A DNA stretch of 64,000 bases from Saccharothrix obliqua (lineage in GTDB: Bacteria > Actinomycetota > Actinomycetes > Mycobacteriales > Pseudonocardiaceae). The notes beneath the pieces are model-generated. The model did no database searches, had not been told where the DNA came from, and saw only the letters and a list, made by a program, of their open reading frames with translations. The first letter of the stretch is position 1. The number at the start of each line of letters is the position of its first letter. Below are positions 34,416-42,592 of this stretch, piece by piece. The stretch spans positions 248,001 to 312,000 of the forward strand of contig NZ_JAHXGQ010000008.1 of the NCBI RefSeq assembly GCF_019375475.1, in the 5' to 3' direction. The translations under genes were made by a program, and so were the position numbers.

Positions 34416-35972
34416 GTGGGTGTCGATGAGCTGGTGTGGTGGGCGGTGTCGCTGCTGCCCGAGGACGAGCGGGCGGCGGCCGGCGCGGAGCTGGTCGCGC
34501 ACGGCGTGCGCCGCCCCGGTCGGGACGAGCCGGCGGTGTTGCCCGCCGAGTTCGCCGAGCGGCGGTTGCGCGCGGCGGACACGGTGCGGGCGTGCGACGA
34601 CGTGCTGGCCGGGCCGTTCGCCGTCGACTGGCCGGGGCTGGCCGCGGCACACGCGCGCGTGCCGTTCGGCCGGGCACAGCGACGTGCCCTGGTGGCCCGT
34701 CCGGACTGCCCGGACGAACTGGTGCCCGCCCTCGTCACGCCCTGGGACCCGCTGGTCGCGGCCCGGGTCGGCGCTCGCGGGCGGGCCGTGCCGCGGTCGG
34801 TGCGGCTCGCGGTCACCGCGCGGATCGGGGAGGTGCGGCCCGCGCTGGTGCGCGCGGTGCTGGCGCACGGCGGCCCGGAGGTCGCGACCGAACTCGTGAC
34901 CGGCGTGCCCCACCTCGGCCTGCTGGTCCGCGCGGTCGACGGGTTCGACCACAACCACGCCGACGTCGTCACGGCGTTCTGGAGCGCGGTCGCCGCCCTG
35001 CTCCGCCCGTGGTGCGGTGACGACCCGCGGGCGTGGCGGGCCGCGTCGGCGGCGGTCGGGGAGTGGCCCGGGACGTTCGCCGGCCTGCTCCGCCGGGTCG
35101 CCGCGTTGCCCGGCGCGTGCCCCGACCCGAGGGTGCTGGTGCACGCGCCGGTGTTCGCGGAGGTCGTGGCCGCCGCGTCGGACGACGAGGTCGCGGAGAT
35201 GGCGGCCCGCCACCTGTCCCGGCTGCGGGTCCGGGGTGAGGTGCTGCGGCAGTTCGTGGAGCGGTTGGCGGTGGAGGGCGTCGAGCCGCGTCCGGTGTTC
35301 GCCCGGCTGGTGCGCGCGGCACACCCCTCCACGGCCGCCCGCATGTGGGCGCACGGGCAGGACTCCGACCTCGATCGGCTCAACGAGCTGGCCGCGGAGC
35401 GGGATCCCGAGTTGCGCCGGTTCCTGGCCGCGCGGCAGCCGCGCCGGGAGCCGGGGGACCTGGTGGCGGCGTTGCGGCGGTGCGCGGGGGCGGTAGAGGC
35501 GGAGGCGGTGCTCGCCGGCGTCGACCCGCCGTGGGGCGAGTTGGAGCGGGCGCACGCCGCGCGACCCCTGCCCGAACCCGTGGTGTGCGCGTTGGTCGAC
35601 CGTCCGGGGTTCCCGCGCGGGCTGGTGTCCGGTCTGTCGGTCGAGCGGGTGACGCTGCTCGCGCCGCGCAGTGCGGAGGTCGCGCGTGTCGCCCTGGCCG
35701 GTGACCGGGCCGAGGTGGCGCTCGTCGAGCGCATCCGCCGTGCGGGCACTTTGGGCGACGACGAGCTGATGTCCACCCTCCGGCCCGCGCGGGAGGTGCT
35801 GGAGTACCTGCACACCGTGCACCGCCGTGAGCCGGACGACCCGTGGGTGCGGCGGTTCGCGGCGGACGTCCGCCGCGCGGCCCGCAGCCCGGGCTTCTGG
35901 ACCGCGTTCCGCCGAGCACTCACCACCGCCCGCGGACCGCTCGGCCCCCTGCTCAGTCCGGTGAACGCTTGA
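34416..35972 (+). CDS. Large helical protein of unknown function
   Basis: A 518-residue protein, Ala/Arg/Leu/Val-rich, with no signal peptide or membrane segment. It appears to consist of repeated helical pairs (for example ALVARPDCPDELVPALVTPW and HLSRLRVRGEVLRQFVERL), suggesting a leucine-rich-variant or HEAT-like solenoid. I recognise no named family. GTG start at 34416, 69 bases after the prcB-like gene, with a GAGGAT hexamer 6 bases before the start, so probably its own leaderless transcript. Confidence 0.7.
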   Translation: MGVDELVWWAVSLLPEDERAAAGAELVAHGVRRPGRDEPAVLPAEFAERRLRAADTVRACDDVLAGPFAVDWPGLAAAHARVPFGRAQRRALVARPDCPDELVPALVTPWDPLVAARVGARGRAVPRSVRLAVTARIGEVRPALVRAVLAHGGPEVATELVTGVPHLGLLVRAVDGFDHNHADVVTAFWSAVAALLRPWCGDDPRAWRAASAAVGEWPGTFAGLLRRVAALPGACPDPRVLVHAPVFAEVVAAASDDEVAEMAARHLSRLRVRGEVLRQFVERLAVEGVEPRPVFARLVRAAHPSTAARMWAHGQDSDLDRLNELAAERDPELRRFLAARQPRREPGDLVAALRRCAGAVEAEAVLAGVDPPWGELERAHAARPLPEPVVCALVDRPGFPRGLVSGLSVERVTLLAPRSAEVARVALAGDRAEVALVERIRRAGTLGDDELMSTLRPAREVLEYLHTVHRREPDDPWVRRFAADVRRAARSPGFWTAFRRALTTARGPLGPLLSPVNA

Positions 35973-36019
35973 GCGAGCCGCCCTCTGCCGGTGGCGTGCG
36001 GGTCTGCGGTGCGCCGAAA

Positions 36020-36077
36020 CTTTCAGGGAGCCTGCCTGATAGTTAACCGCGGATCTATCAGGCAGGCTCCCTGAAAG
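36020..36077. repeat. 23-bp perfect inverted repeat, dispersed hairpin element
   Basis: Perfect 23-bp arms (left arm begins CTTTCAGGGAGCCTGCCTG) at 36020-36042 and 36055-36077 around a 12-base loop TTAACCGCGGAT. Each arm is one copy of the motif that occurs three times in tandem at 59191-59410. Both sites lie between convergent genes, so a bidirectional terminator is the simplest reading. AT content is well above the surroundings. No transposase is near. Confidence 0.8.
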
Positions 36078-36390
36078 ATAATCGCCGCCGCCGAGTCCCA
36101 CGGGGCCGAGCGATCGTTCGGGATGGGGGCGGGTGGTTCGACTGGCGGACGGCTGTGTGGCGGGGCGGCTGCGCGGGATGGCCGAGTGGCAAGGGCAGCC
36201 GGGTTGGGGCTGAGGGATGGGCGGCTGTGCGGGTGCGCGGCGGCGGGCTGGTGGCGCGGCGCGAGGGGGCGGGCGAGGTGCGCAAGGCGCGGGGCGCGAG
36301 GCGCGGGGCGCGAGGCGTGGGGCGCGGGGCGAGAGGTGCGGGGCGAGAGGTGCGGGCGAGGTGCGCGAGGGGCGCGGGCGAGGCGCGGGG

Positions 36391-36470
36391 CGCGGCGCGA
36401 GGGGCGCGGGCGCGGCGCGAGGGGCGCGGGCGCGGCGCGAGGTGCGCGGGCGCGGCGCGAGGTGCGCGGG
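36391..36470. repeat. Four tandem copies of a 20-bp unit
   Basis: CGCGGCGCGAGGKGCGCGGG repeated four times without spacers, inside a longer purine-rich, C/G/A-only block. Probably slippage-generated. Confidence 0.75.
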
Positions 36471-36571
36471 CGAGGGGCGTGGGGCGAGGGGTGCGGCGCG
36501 GGGCGGAGGCGGCGAGTGGTGTTCGGGTGGTTGGGCGGGGTGTGCCGGGTTGGGGCGGGACGGGGGCCGGA

Positions 36572-36622
36572 GGGTGACCGGTGGGGTGCCCGGGTGCGCG
36601 CCGGGCACCCCACCGGTCACCC
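36572..36622 (-). terminator. Terminator hairpin of the secreted-protein gene
   Basis: Perfect 20-bp arms (left arm begins GGGTGACCGGTGGGG) with an 11-base loop, 9 bases beyond the stop of the minus-strand gene. A very stable structure. Confidence 0.7.
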
Positions 36623-36630
36623 GGCGCAGG

Positions 36631-37614
36631 TCAGTTGGTCACCTTCCAGTAGCTGTTCGCCGTGGGCAGCGAGAAGGTCAGCCCGGAGCAGCCGAAGTCG
36701 GCGTTCGACACGCTGCTCGGAGGGGTCACCGAGGAGTTGGCCGTGGTGAGCGTGTTCCACGTCCCGCCCGTCCTGATCTTGATGTTGCTCGCGTGGAACT
36801 CGGCCCCGACGGTCTCGGTGCAGTAGTAGCCCTCGTTGGTGTCGGGGTTGTAGTTCGTGTAGACCTCGAACATGTCCCAGCCGCCGTGTGTTTCGGTCAG
36901 CTTGGAAGTGTTCGCGCTGGTGAACACCGTGTCCCAGGACGACGTCGTGTAGTTGTACAGGTAGGCGGTCCACGAGTTGGTCACCGGGTTGGTCTGCACG
37001 TCCTGCACCGTGTACGCGGGCCGACCCTGGAACGTCGTGGTGTACGTGTTCACGAAGTAGGTGTCGATCGGGATGATCGCGGCGAAGCCGGGCGACGCCG
37101 CGCACCAGTCCCACGCCGCGACGGCGTTGCCGTACTTCCAGTAGTACGTGGTCACCTCGATGCACGTCTTGCCGCTCGGGTCGAGCGTCGGCGCGTAGAC
37201 CACGTCGGGGTTGTCCGGGGACATGCTGATGTCCGGGTTGACGGTGTGCGTGGCCTGCGCCCCCTCGGAGGCGGAGTACGGGAACGCGCCCCAGCCGGAG
37301 TGCTTCTCGCCGGTCCACGGCGGGAGCACCCGGGCGGGACCGTTGTCGCGGGCGGCGTCCCGCGACTCGGACAGCTTCCGGAACTGGACGCCCACCGTGG
37401 ACTCGGTGACGGCTCTCGCTTCCGCACCACGCGCGCCGGGTACGAGTCGACCGCTGACGGGTGCTTCCGGTGGAGGCGCGGCGATACCGGCTTCGTCCAC
37501 AGTGGACGCGGAGGAGGGTGTGCCGCCCGCCGCCACGAGCAGGCCGGCGGTGAGCGCTGCCAGTGCTGCCCGACCGAACCGCGCGCGGCGCGATCGGGGC
37601 GATGATAAGGACAC
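36631..37614 (-). CDS. Secreted protein of unknown function
   Basis: A 327-residue exported protein. The N terminus has an Arg-rich stretch and a hydrophobic segment AALAALTAGLLVAAGG followed by an Ala/Ser-type cleavage site. The mature part is rich in Tyr, Trp, Thr and Asn with six or so cysteines, as in extracellular beta-sandwich proteins; segments such as SGWGAFPYSASEGAQATH and YWKYGNAVAAWDWC are notable. I do not recognise the family. GTG 37614 is chosen because AAAGGA lies 6 bases upstream and it places the signal peptide correctly; the frame extends to 37716. Confidence 0.75.
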   Translation of the reverse strand: MSLSSPRSRRARFGRAALAALTAGLLVAAGGTPSSASTVDEAGIAAPPPEAPVSGRLVPGARGAEARAVTESTVGVQFRKLSESRDAARDNGPARVLPPWTGEKHSGWGAFPYSASEGAQATHTVNPDISMSPDNPDVVYAPTLDPSGKTCIEVTTYYWKYGNAVAAWDWCAASPGFAAIIPIDTYFVNTYTTTFQGRPAYTVQDVQTNPVTNSWTAYLYNYTTSSWDTVFTSANTSKLTETHGGWDMFEVYTNYNPDTNEGYYCTETVGAEFHASNIKIRTGGTWNTLTTANSSVTPPSSVSNADFGCSGLTFSLPTANSYWKVTN

Positions 37615-37711
37615 GGCTGTCCTTTCGGTAGGGAGATCGGCTGACCGCATGGAGATGTCCCCGGACATGCGGTACCCGAAGCGTGCACGCCCAACGCGAA
37701 TGTTGCTATAG

Positions 37712-37725
37712 GTCAACCGGTTGAC
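37712..37725. promoter_or_regulatory. 14-bp perfect palindrome, likely operator
   Basis: GTCAACCGGTTGAC lies in the 233-base divergent gap between the secreted-protein gene (start 37614) and the cyclophilin gene (start 37848), beside an AT-rich TATAGC. Its size and symmetry fit a dimeric repressor site, for example of the TetR type; two TetR genes follow within 2 kb. Confidence 0.4.
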
Positions 37726-37835
37726 TCACGGTGCGCGAGCGGACCCCGTCCGGCGGGGGCGCGAGTGTCCACTGCGCCGCACGGGCGGAACCACGCGCCC
37801 CGAAGCGGTTTTGCCCGTGGCCGGTCGATCGGCGC

Positions 37836-37841
37836 TAACCT
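37836..37841 (+). promoter_or_regulatory. -10 element of a leaderless promoter
   Basis: TAACCT ends 6 bases before the ATG at 37848. TTGCCC lies upstream at a slightly long spacing. No Shine-Dalgarno sequence. Confidence 0.4.
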
Positions 37842-37847
37842 CCGTCC

Positions 37848-38501
37848 ATGAGAAGGTTTGCCGTAACCGGTGTCGTCCTGCTCATGACCCTGGCGGGTGC
37901 CGCGGCACCGGCCGTCGCCGCGCCGGGAGCGGCGAAACCCGTCGTGCGTTGCGAGTTCACGCCGACCCCGGACCGGCCGGCCGCGAAACCGGTCCGGCCG
38001 CCCACGCCGACCGCGTCCACGAAGGGCACCGCGTTCGCGGTGCTGCGCACCAACTACGGCGAAGTCGTCGTCGCGCTCGACCGCTCCAACGCGCCGTGCG
38101 CGGTGCACAACTTCACGCACCTCGTGCGCAGCCTCTTCTACCACCACACCCAGTGCTTCCGGCTGACGAACTCGGCCCGGCTGGGCGTGTTGCAGTGCGG
38201 CGACATCCACCGCGCCGAAGAAGGCGGCCCCGGCTACCGGTTCGCCGACGAGGTGACCGGCCGCGAGACGTACCCGCGCGGCACCATCGCGATGGGCAAC
38301 CAGGGTCCGGGCACGAACGGCAGCGAGTTCTTCATCGTGCACTCGCACGCCAACATCCCGCCCGTGTACAGCGTTCTCGGCCGGGTGGTGCACGGCATGG
38401 ACACGCTGGACCGGATCGTGGCGGCCGGTATCGCGGGCGACGCGCAGGACGGGTTGCCGAAGCACCCGGTGCGCATCCACTGGGCGGTCACGTTGTTCTG
38501 A
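37848..38501 (+). CDS. Secreted cyclophilin-type peptidyl-prolyl isomerase
   Basis: A 217-residue exported protein. A signal peptide (VTGVVLLMTLAGAAAPAVAA) is followed by a Pro-rich linker and a cyclophilin domain (about 58-217) with FTHLVRSLFYHHTQCFRL, the core motif MGNQGPGTNGSEFFI and a conserved closing segment. It catalyses proline isomerisation, here outside the cytoplasm, and may assist folding of secreted proteins. The canonical active-site Arg (FHR) is replaced by CFRL context, in which Arg is retained. Cotranscribed at most with the following TetR gene (53-base gap). Confidence 0.85.
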   Translation: MRRFAVTGVVLLMTLAGAAAPAVAAPGAAKPVVRCEFTPTPDRPAAKPVRPPTPTASTKGTAFAVLRTNYGEVVVALDRSNAPCAVHNFTHLVRSLFYHHTQCFRLTNSARLGVLQCGDIHRAEEGGPGYRFADEVTGRETYPRGTIAMGNQGPGTNGSEFFIVHSHANIPPVYSVLGRVVHGMDTLDRIVAAGIAGDAQDGLPKHPVRIHWAVTLF

Positions 38502-38554
38502 GCCACCCTGTTCTCGGCCCGCCGGAGGCGGCCGGTGCAGGTGAGGAGCGGTCG

Positions 38555-39163
38555 GTGACGGGCGAGGAGCAGACCCGCAGGAAGCGCAGCGGACGCCGGG
38601 CCGGGCCGACGAGCAGCCACGACGCGATCCTGGAGGCGGCACGCGCGAAGTTCGCCGAGAACGGCTTCGAGGGCGCGACGATGCGTGCCATCGCCGCCGC
38701 CGCCGACGTCGACTCCGCGTTGCTGCACCACTTCTTCCTGACCAAGGACGGCCTGTTCACCGCCGCCGTGCGGGACGTGTTCGCGGTGCCCGACCTGGTG
38801 GCGACCGTCGTCGCCGGCGACCCGGCGGGCGCGGGGGAGCGCCTGGCCCGCGCGTTCCTCGTGCACTGGGACGACCCGGAGGTCCGGCCGCGCGTGGAGG
38901 CGTTGATCCGCTCCGTGCGGTCGTTCGACGGCGCGGCCGGGACCGTGCGGGACTTCCTGGCGGGCGACGTGCTCGGCCCCGTGGTCGCGGCCTTCGGGGG
39001 CGGCCGACCCGACCTGCGCGCCTCGTTGCTCGGGACGCACCTGCTGGGCGTCGTGTACATGCGCTACGTGCTCCGCAGCGAACCGCTGGCGTCCATGGAG
39101 GCGACCGAACTCGCGGCGACCATCGGCGAGGCGTGCCAGAGCTACCTCACCGAGCGGTTCTGA
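38555..39163 (+). CDS. TetR-family transcriptional regulator
   Basis: A 202-residue repressor. The N-terminal helix-turn-helix (about 20-68) reads AILEAARAKFAENGFEGATM, with AAADVDSALLHHFF as the recognition part. The C-terminal ligand domain resembles the TetR_C_33/PF17920-type family (LVATVVAGDPAGAGERLARAFL). GTG 38555 follows GAGGAG. It is convergent with the second TetR gene, 15 bases between stops. The ligand and targets are unknown. Confidence 0.9.
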   Translation: MTGEEQTRRKRSGRRAGPTSSHDAILEAARAKFAENGFEGATMRAIAAAADVDSALLHHFFLTKDGLFTAAVRDVFAVPDLVATVVAGDPAGAGERLARAFLVHWDDPEVRPRVEALIRSVRSFDGAAGTVRDFLAGDVLGPVVAAFGGGRPDLRASLLGTHLLGVVYMRYVLRSEPLASMEATELAATIGEACQSYLTERF

Positions 39164-39178
39164 GCCGAGCGCACCACG

Positions 39179-39787
39179 TCACGCCAGCGGCCCGGTCAGG
39201 TACCGCTGGACCACCCGCCCCACGACGCGGGTCAGGACCGCGAGGCCCGCACCCGTCAGGGCCGGGTCGCAGACCAGGTGCCTGCCGAGCGCCAACGCCA
39301 CGACCTGCGCGGCGACCAGGGAGGCGCGCAGCTCGGGCCGGTCCGGGCTGACGTGCCGGGCGATGGTGCCGAAGAACGGCACGACGAACGACTCCCGCGC
39401 GAGGTCCGCGACGTCGACGCTGTTCAACGCCGCGGTGAGGCGCACCAGGGAGTTGGGCGAGGCTTCCCACAGCTCCAGCATGAACCGCACGACCCGCTCG
39501 CCGATCTTGTCGTGGGCGCCCGCCAGCACGTGCGCGGCCAACTCCTGCGGCGCGTCGAACACCCGCACCGCGCGCAGCAGCAACTCGTCTTTGGAACCGA
39601 AGTAGTGCCGCACCAGGCCGGGGTCCACCCCCGCGCGACGCGCGATGCTCCGCACGCCCGCGCCGTGGAAGCCGCGTTCGAAGATCTCCTGCCGGGCGAC
39701 GTGGAGCAGCAGCTCCCGCGTGGAGGACGCGGTGGTCGGGTCCAGCTCCACGACACCACCGCCCTGTCCTCGTCCGCTCGTTGCCAT
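39179..39787 (-). CDS. TetR-family transcriptional regulator
   Basis: A 202-residue TetR regulator with helix-turn-helix FHGAGVRSIARRAGVDPGLV and the signature RHYFGSKDELLLRAV. The C-terminal domain resembles that of the neighbouring TetR (LAAHVLAGAHDKIGERVVRF), so the two may be diverged paralogues. It is divergent from the beta-glucosidase gene over 121 bases and probably controls it. Confidence 0.9.
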   Translation of the reverse strand: MATSGRGQGGGVVELDPTTASSTRELLLHVARQEIFERGFHGAGVRSIARRAGVDPGLVRHYFGSKDELLLRAVRVFDAPQELAAHVLAGAHDKIGERVVRFMLELWEASPNSLVRLTAALNSVDVADLARESFVVPFFGTIARHVSPDRPELRASLVAAQVVALALGRHLVCDPALTGAGLAVLTRVVGRVVQRYLTGPLA

Positions 39788-39908
39788 TCGGGTGTCACCC
39801 GACGTTACCGAAACGCGACTGTGCGCGCTCGGCGGTCGGCGGACACCGTGCGCTTACGACAGAGCGGCGCTACGTTACGTGCGGTCACGGGCGAAGGGGC
39901 TCCGACAG

Positions 39909-42074
39909 ATGAATGCGCACCTCACCGCGGCGGAGCAGGCCGCGCTCACCAGCGGCGCCGACTTCTGGCACACCACGGCGGTCGGGTCGGCCGGGATACC
40001 CGCCATCACGCTGACCGACGGCCCGCACGGCGTGCGCTTGGCGGTCACGCCCGGTGACCCGCTCACCGGGCAGCCCGCCACGTGCTTCCCGCCCGCGGTC
40101 ACCGCGGCGTCCACGTGGGACCCGGACCTGGTGCGGCGCATGGGCGAGGCGTTGGGGGACGAAGCACGCGCCATGGGCGTGTCCGTCCTGCTCGGGCCGG
40201 CCGTGAACCTCAAGCGCAGCCCGCTGTGCGGGCGCAACTTCGAATACTTCTCGGAGGACCCGCTGCTGACCGCCGCGCTGGGTGTCGCGTGGGTGTGCGG
40301 TGTGCAGAGCCGGGGTGTGGGCGCGTCGCTCAAGCACTTCGCGGCCAACAGCCAGGAGACCGATCGGATGCGGGTCAGCTCCGACGTGGACGAGCGGACG
40401 TTGCGCGAGTTGTACCTGCGCGCGTTCGCCTGCGTGGTCCGGAAGGCACGGCCGTGGACCGTGATGTGCTCGTACAACCGGCTCAACGGCGTGCACGTCG
40501 CGCAGCACCGCTGGTTGCTCACCGAGGTGCTGCGTGGCGAGTGGGGCTTCGACGGCGTGGTCGTCTCCGACTGGGGCGCGGTGGTGGACCGGGTCGCCTC
40601 CGTGGCCGCCGGGCTCGACCTGACCATGCCCGGACCCGACGCCGCGGGTGACCGCGCGCTGGTCGACGCCGTCCGCACCGGCCGCTTGGACCAGCAGGTG
40701 CTCACCCGGTCCGCCGACCGCGTGCGTGCGCTGGTGGGGCGGTGCGCCGCCCACGCGACCGCCGGGTACGACGTGGACGCGCACCACGCGCTCGCCCGTG
40801 AGATCGCCGCGCGTGGCATCGTGCTGCTCAAGAACGACGGCGTCCTGCCGCTCGGCGCGGGCTCGATCGCCGTGCTGGGCGAGTACGCGCGCACGCCCCG
40901 CTACCAGGGCGGCGGCAGTTCCGCCATCACGCCTACCCGCCTGGACGACGCGCTGAGCGAGATCACCGCCGCCACCTCGGCCCGGGTGGCGTTCGCGCCC
41001 GGCTACGACTCCGCCGAACCCGATCCGGCGCTGCTGGCCGAGGCCGCCGAGCTGGCGCGGACCAGTGACGTCGCGCTCGTGTTCGTCGGCACGCCGGCGG
41101 AGACCGAGGGCGTGGACCGGGCGTCGCTCGACCTGCCCGTGGCGCACCTGGAACTGGTCCAGCAGGTGGTGGCGGCCAACCCGCGCACCGTGGTCCTGCT
41201 CTGCAACGGCGGCGTGGTGCGCACGGCGCCGTGGGACGCGGCCGTGCCCGGCCTGGTGGAGTGCTGGCTGCCCGGCCAGGCGGGCGGGGGCGCGATCGCG
41301 GACGTCCTGTTCGGGCGCGTCAACCCGTCCGGTCGGCTGGCCGAGACCATCCCGCGCCGCCTCGTCGACCACCCGTCGCACCTGGACTTCCCGGGCGGTG
41401 ACGGCCACCTGCGTTACGGCGAGGGCGTGCACGTCGGGTACCGGGGTTTCGACGCGCGGGAGCAGGAGGTGTCCTACGCCTTCGGCTTCGGGCTGTCGTA
41501 CACGACCTTCGCGTACGGCGCCGCGACCGCGACGGCGGACCAGCACGGGATACGCGTCCGGGTGCCGGTGACCAACACCGGCGACCGCGACGGGCGCGAG
41601 GTCGTGCAGGCGTACGTGAGCCGGCCCGGTTCACGGGTCCGCCGCGCGCCGCGCGAGCTGAAGGCGTTCGCGAACGTGCCGATCGCGGCCGGGGAGACCG
41701 CCGAGGTGGTGCTGGAGATCGCCCGCGACGACCTCGCGCACTGGGACGTGCGGCTGTCCCGGTGGGTGGTGGAGGGCGGGCCGCACCACGTGGCGGTCGG
41801 CGCGTCCTCGCGCGACCTGCGCACCACGGCTGTGGTGGAGGTGGACGGCGACGACGTGCGCGTGCCGCTGACCGGGCAGTCCAGCCTCGCCGAGTGGTTC
41901 GCCGACCCGCGTGGCGCGCGCGTGCTCGGGTCGGCGCTCGACGGGCCCGCGATCGACCCGGCCCTGCTCACCCTCGCCGCCGCGATGCCGCTCGACCGGC
42001 TGGCGAAGATGTTCCCCGGCGGCCCGCTGGACCCGGCGGCGGTGGCCAGGCTGGTGGCCGCGGTGAACTCCTGA
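39909..42074 (+). CDS. Glycoside hydrolase family 3 beta-glucosidase
   Basis: A 721-residue cytoplasmic GH3 enzyme. The N-terminal TIM-barrel has ITLTDGPHGVR, KRSPLCGRNFEYFSEDP, SLKHFAANSQETDR and the nucleophile Asp in VVSDWGA (about residue 222). A C-terminal alpha/beta sandwich and a fibronectin-like domain (YAFGFGLSYTTF, VTNTGDRDGREVVQAYV) follow. No signal peptide. It would hydrolyse beta-linked oligosaccharides or glycosides inside the cell. ATG 39909 is preceded by AAGGGG. Regulated probably by the divergent TetR. Confidence 0.95.
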   Translation: MNAHLTAAEQAALTSGADFWHTTAVGSAGIPAITLTDGPHGVRLAVTPGDPLTGQPATCFPPAVTAASTWDPDLVRRMGEALGDEARAMGVSVLLGPAVNLKRSPLCGRNFEYFSEDPLLTAALGVAWVCGVQSRGVGASLKHFAANSQETDRMRVSSDVDERTLRELYLRAFACVVRKARPWTVMCSYNRLNGVHVAQHRWLLTEVLRGEWGFDGVVVSDWGAVVDRVASVAAGLDLTMPGPDAAGDRALVDAVRTGRLDQQVLTRSADRVRALVGRCAAHATAGYDVDAHHALAREIAARGIVLLKNDGVLPLGAGSIAVLGEYARTPRYQGGGSSAITPTRLDDALSEITAATSARVAFAPGYDSAEPDPALLAEAAELARTSDVALVFVGTPAETEGVDRASLDLPVAHLELVQQVVAANPRTVVLLCNGGVVRTAPWDAAVPGLVECWLPGQAGGGAIADVLFGRVNPSGRLAETIPRRLVDHPSHLDFPGGDGHLRYGEGVHVGYRGFDAREQEVSYAFGFGLSYTTFAYGAATATADQHGIRVRVPVTNTGDRDGREVVQAYVSRPGSRVRRAPRELKAFANVPIAAGETAEVVLEIARDDLAHWDVRLSRWVVEGGPHHVAVGASSRDLRTTAVVEVDGDDVRVPLTGQSSLAEWFADPRGARVLGSALDGPAIDPALLTLAAAMPLDRLAKMFPGGPLDPAAVARLVAAVNS

Positions 42075-42161
42075 CCGCCCCTGTCACCCGCGGGTGATGT
42101 GTTGAGCGCGCCGCGACGGGTACGCACAGGGGCGAAGCTTCGAGACGGAGGAGGGTTACCA

Positions 42162-42389
42162 GTGTCCAGCACCGAGACCGGTCATGTGACGGGTACGCAG
42201 GACAAGGACTACAACATCATCTGGTTCGTCGAGGCGTGCCTGAGCAACGTGCTGCGGTTGGAGACCTACATCGCCGACGCGGACCGCGCCGGCGACCACG
42301 AGCTGTCGGACTTCTTCCGCCGGGCGCAGGAGGAGAGCCGCAAGGGCGCGGAGCAGGGCAAGGCGCTCCTGGCCCGCCGCCTGTCCTGA
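42162..42389 (+). CDS. Small conserved helical protein
   Basis: A 75-residue protein with a helical segment NIIWFVEACLSNVLRLETYIADAD followed (in a second stretch) by a charged helix ELSDFFRRAQEESRKGAEQG. The GTG at 42162 has a textbook GGAGGAGGG 6 bases upstream, which supports expression. Resembles short ferritin-like helical hairpins in pattern but I do not recognise a family. The 203-base gap after it holds no other gene. Confidence 0.7.
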   Translation: MSSTETGHVTGTQDKDYNIIWFVEACLSNVLRLETYIADADRAGDHELSDFFRRAQEESRKGAEQGKALLARRLS

Positions 42390-42580
42390 GCCACGCGGTC
42401 GGCTCGTGTCGGGCCGCCCCCGCGTCCTGAGACGGCGGGGCGGGAGCCGGGCGGTCGCGGCTCGATGGCGGCGGCGCGGCCTGTGTCCTGAGACGGCCGT
42501 CGTGCCCCGTCGGTCGGCCGGTGGTCGTCCCGAGCGGGTCCGGCGCGTCGGCGCGCCGAAAACCTGTTGCGGCGCTTCAG

Positions 42581-42586
42581 TACGGT
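42581..42586 (+). promoter_or_regulatory. -10 element of a leaderless promoter
   Basis: TACGGT ends 6 bases before the ATG at 42593 with no Shine-Dalgarno sequence. Confidence 0.35.
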
Positions 42587-42592
42587 GGCGGC

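Larger units (their letters stand above)
35973..36630. other. Convergent intergenic region, low-complexity and hairpins
   Basis: No gene supported in 658 bases. It holds the long inverted-repeat element (36020-36077), a G/C/A-only low-complexity block from about 36240 to 36530, and the terminator of the leftward secreted-protein gene (36572-36622). The long open frames here (up to 196 residues) are artefacts of the low-complexity block. Confidence 0.6.

Noticed and set aside
36020..36077. Terminal inverted repeats of an insertion sequence
   Set aside because: The arms are only 12 bases apart and no transposase or target-site duplication is present; a hairpin element explains it better.
36058..36613. 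Long open frames in the G-rich block (up to about 196 residues)
   Set aside because: They arise from a nearly T-free low-complexity sequence and give repetitive Arg/Ala/Pro peptides.
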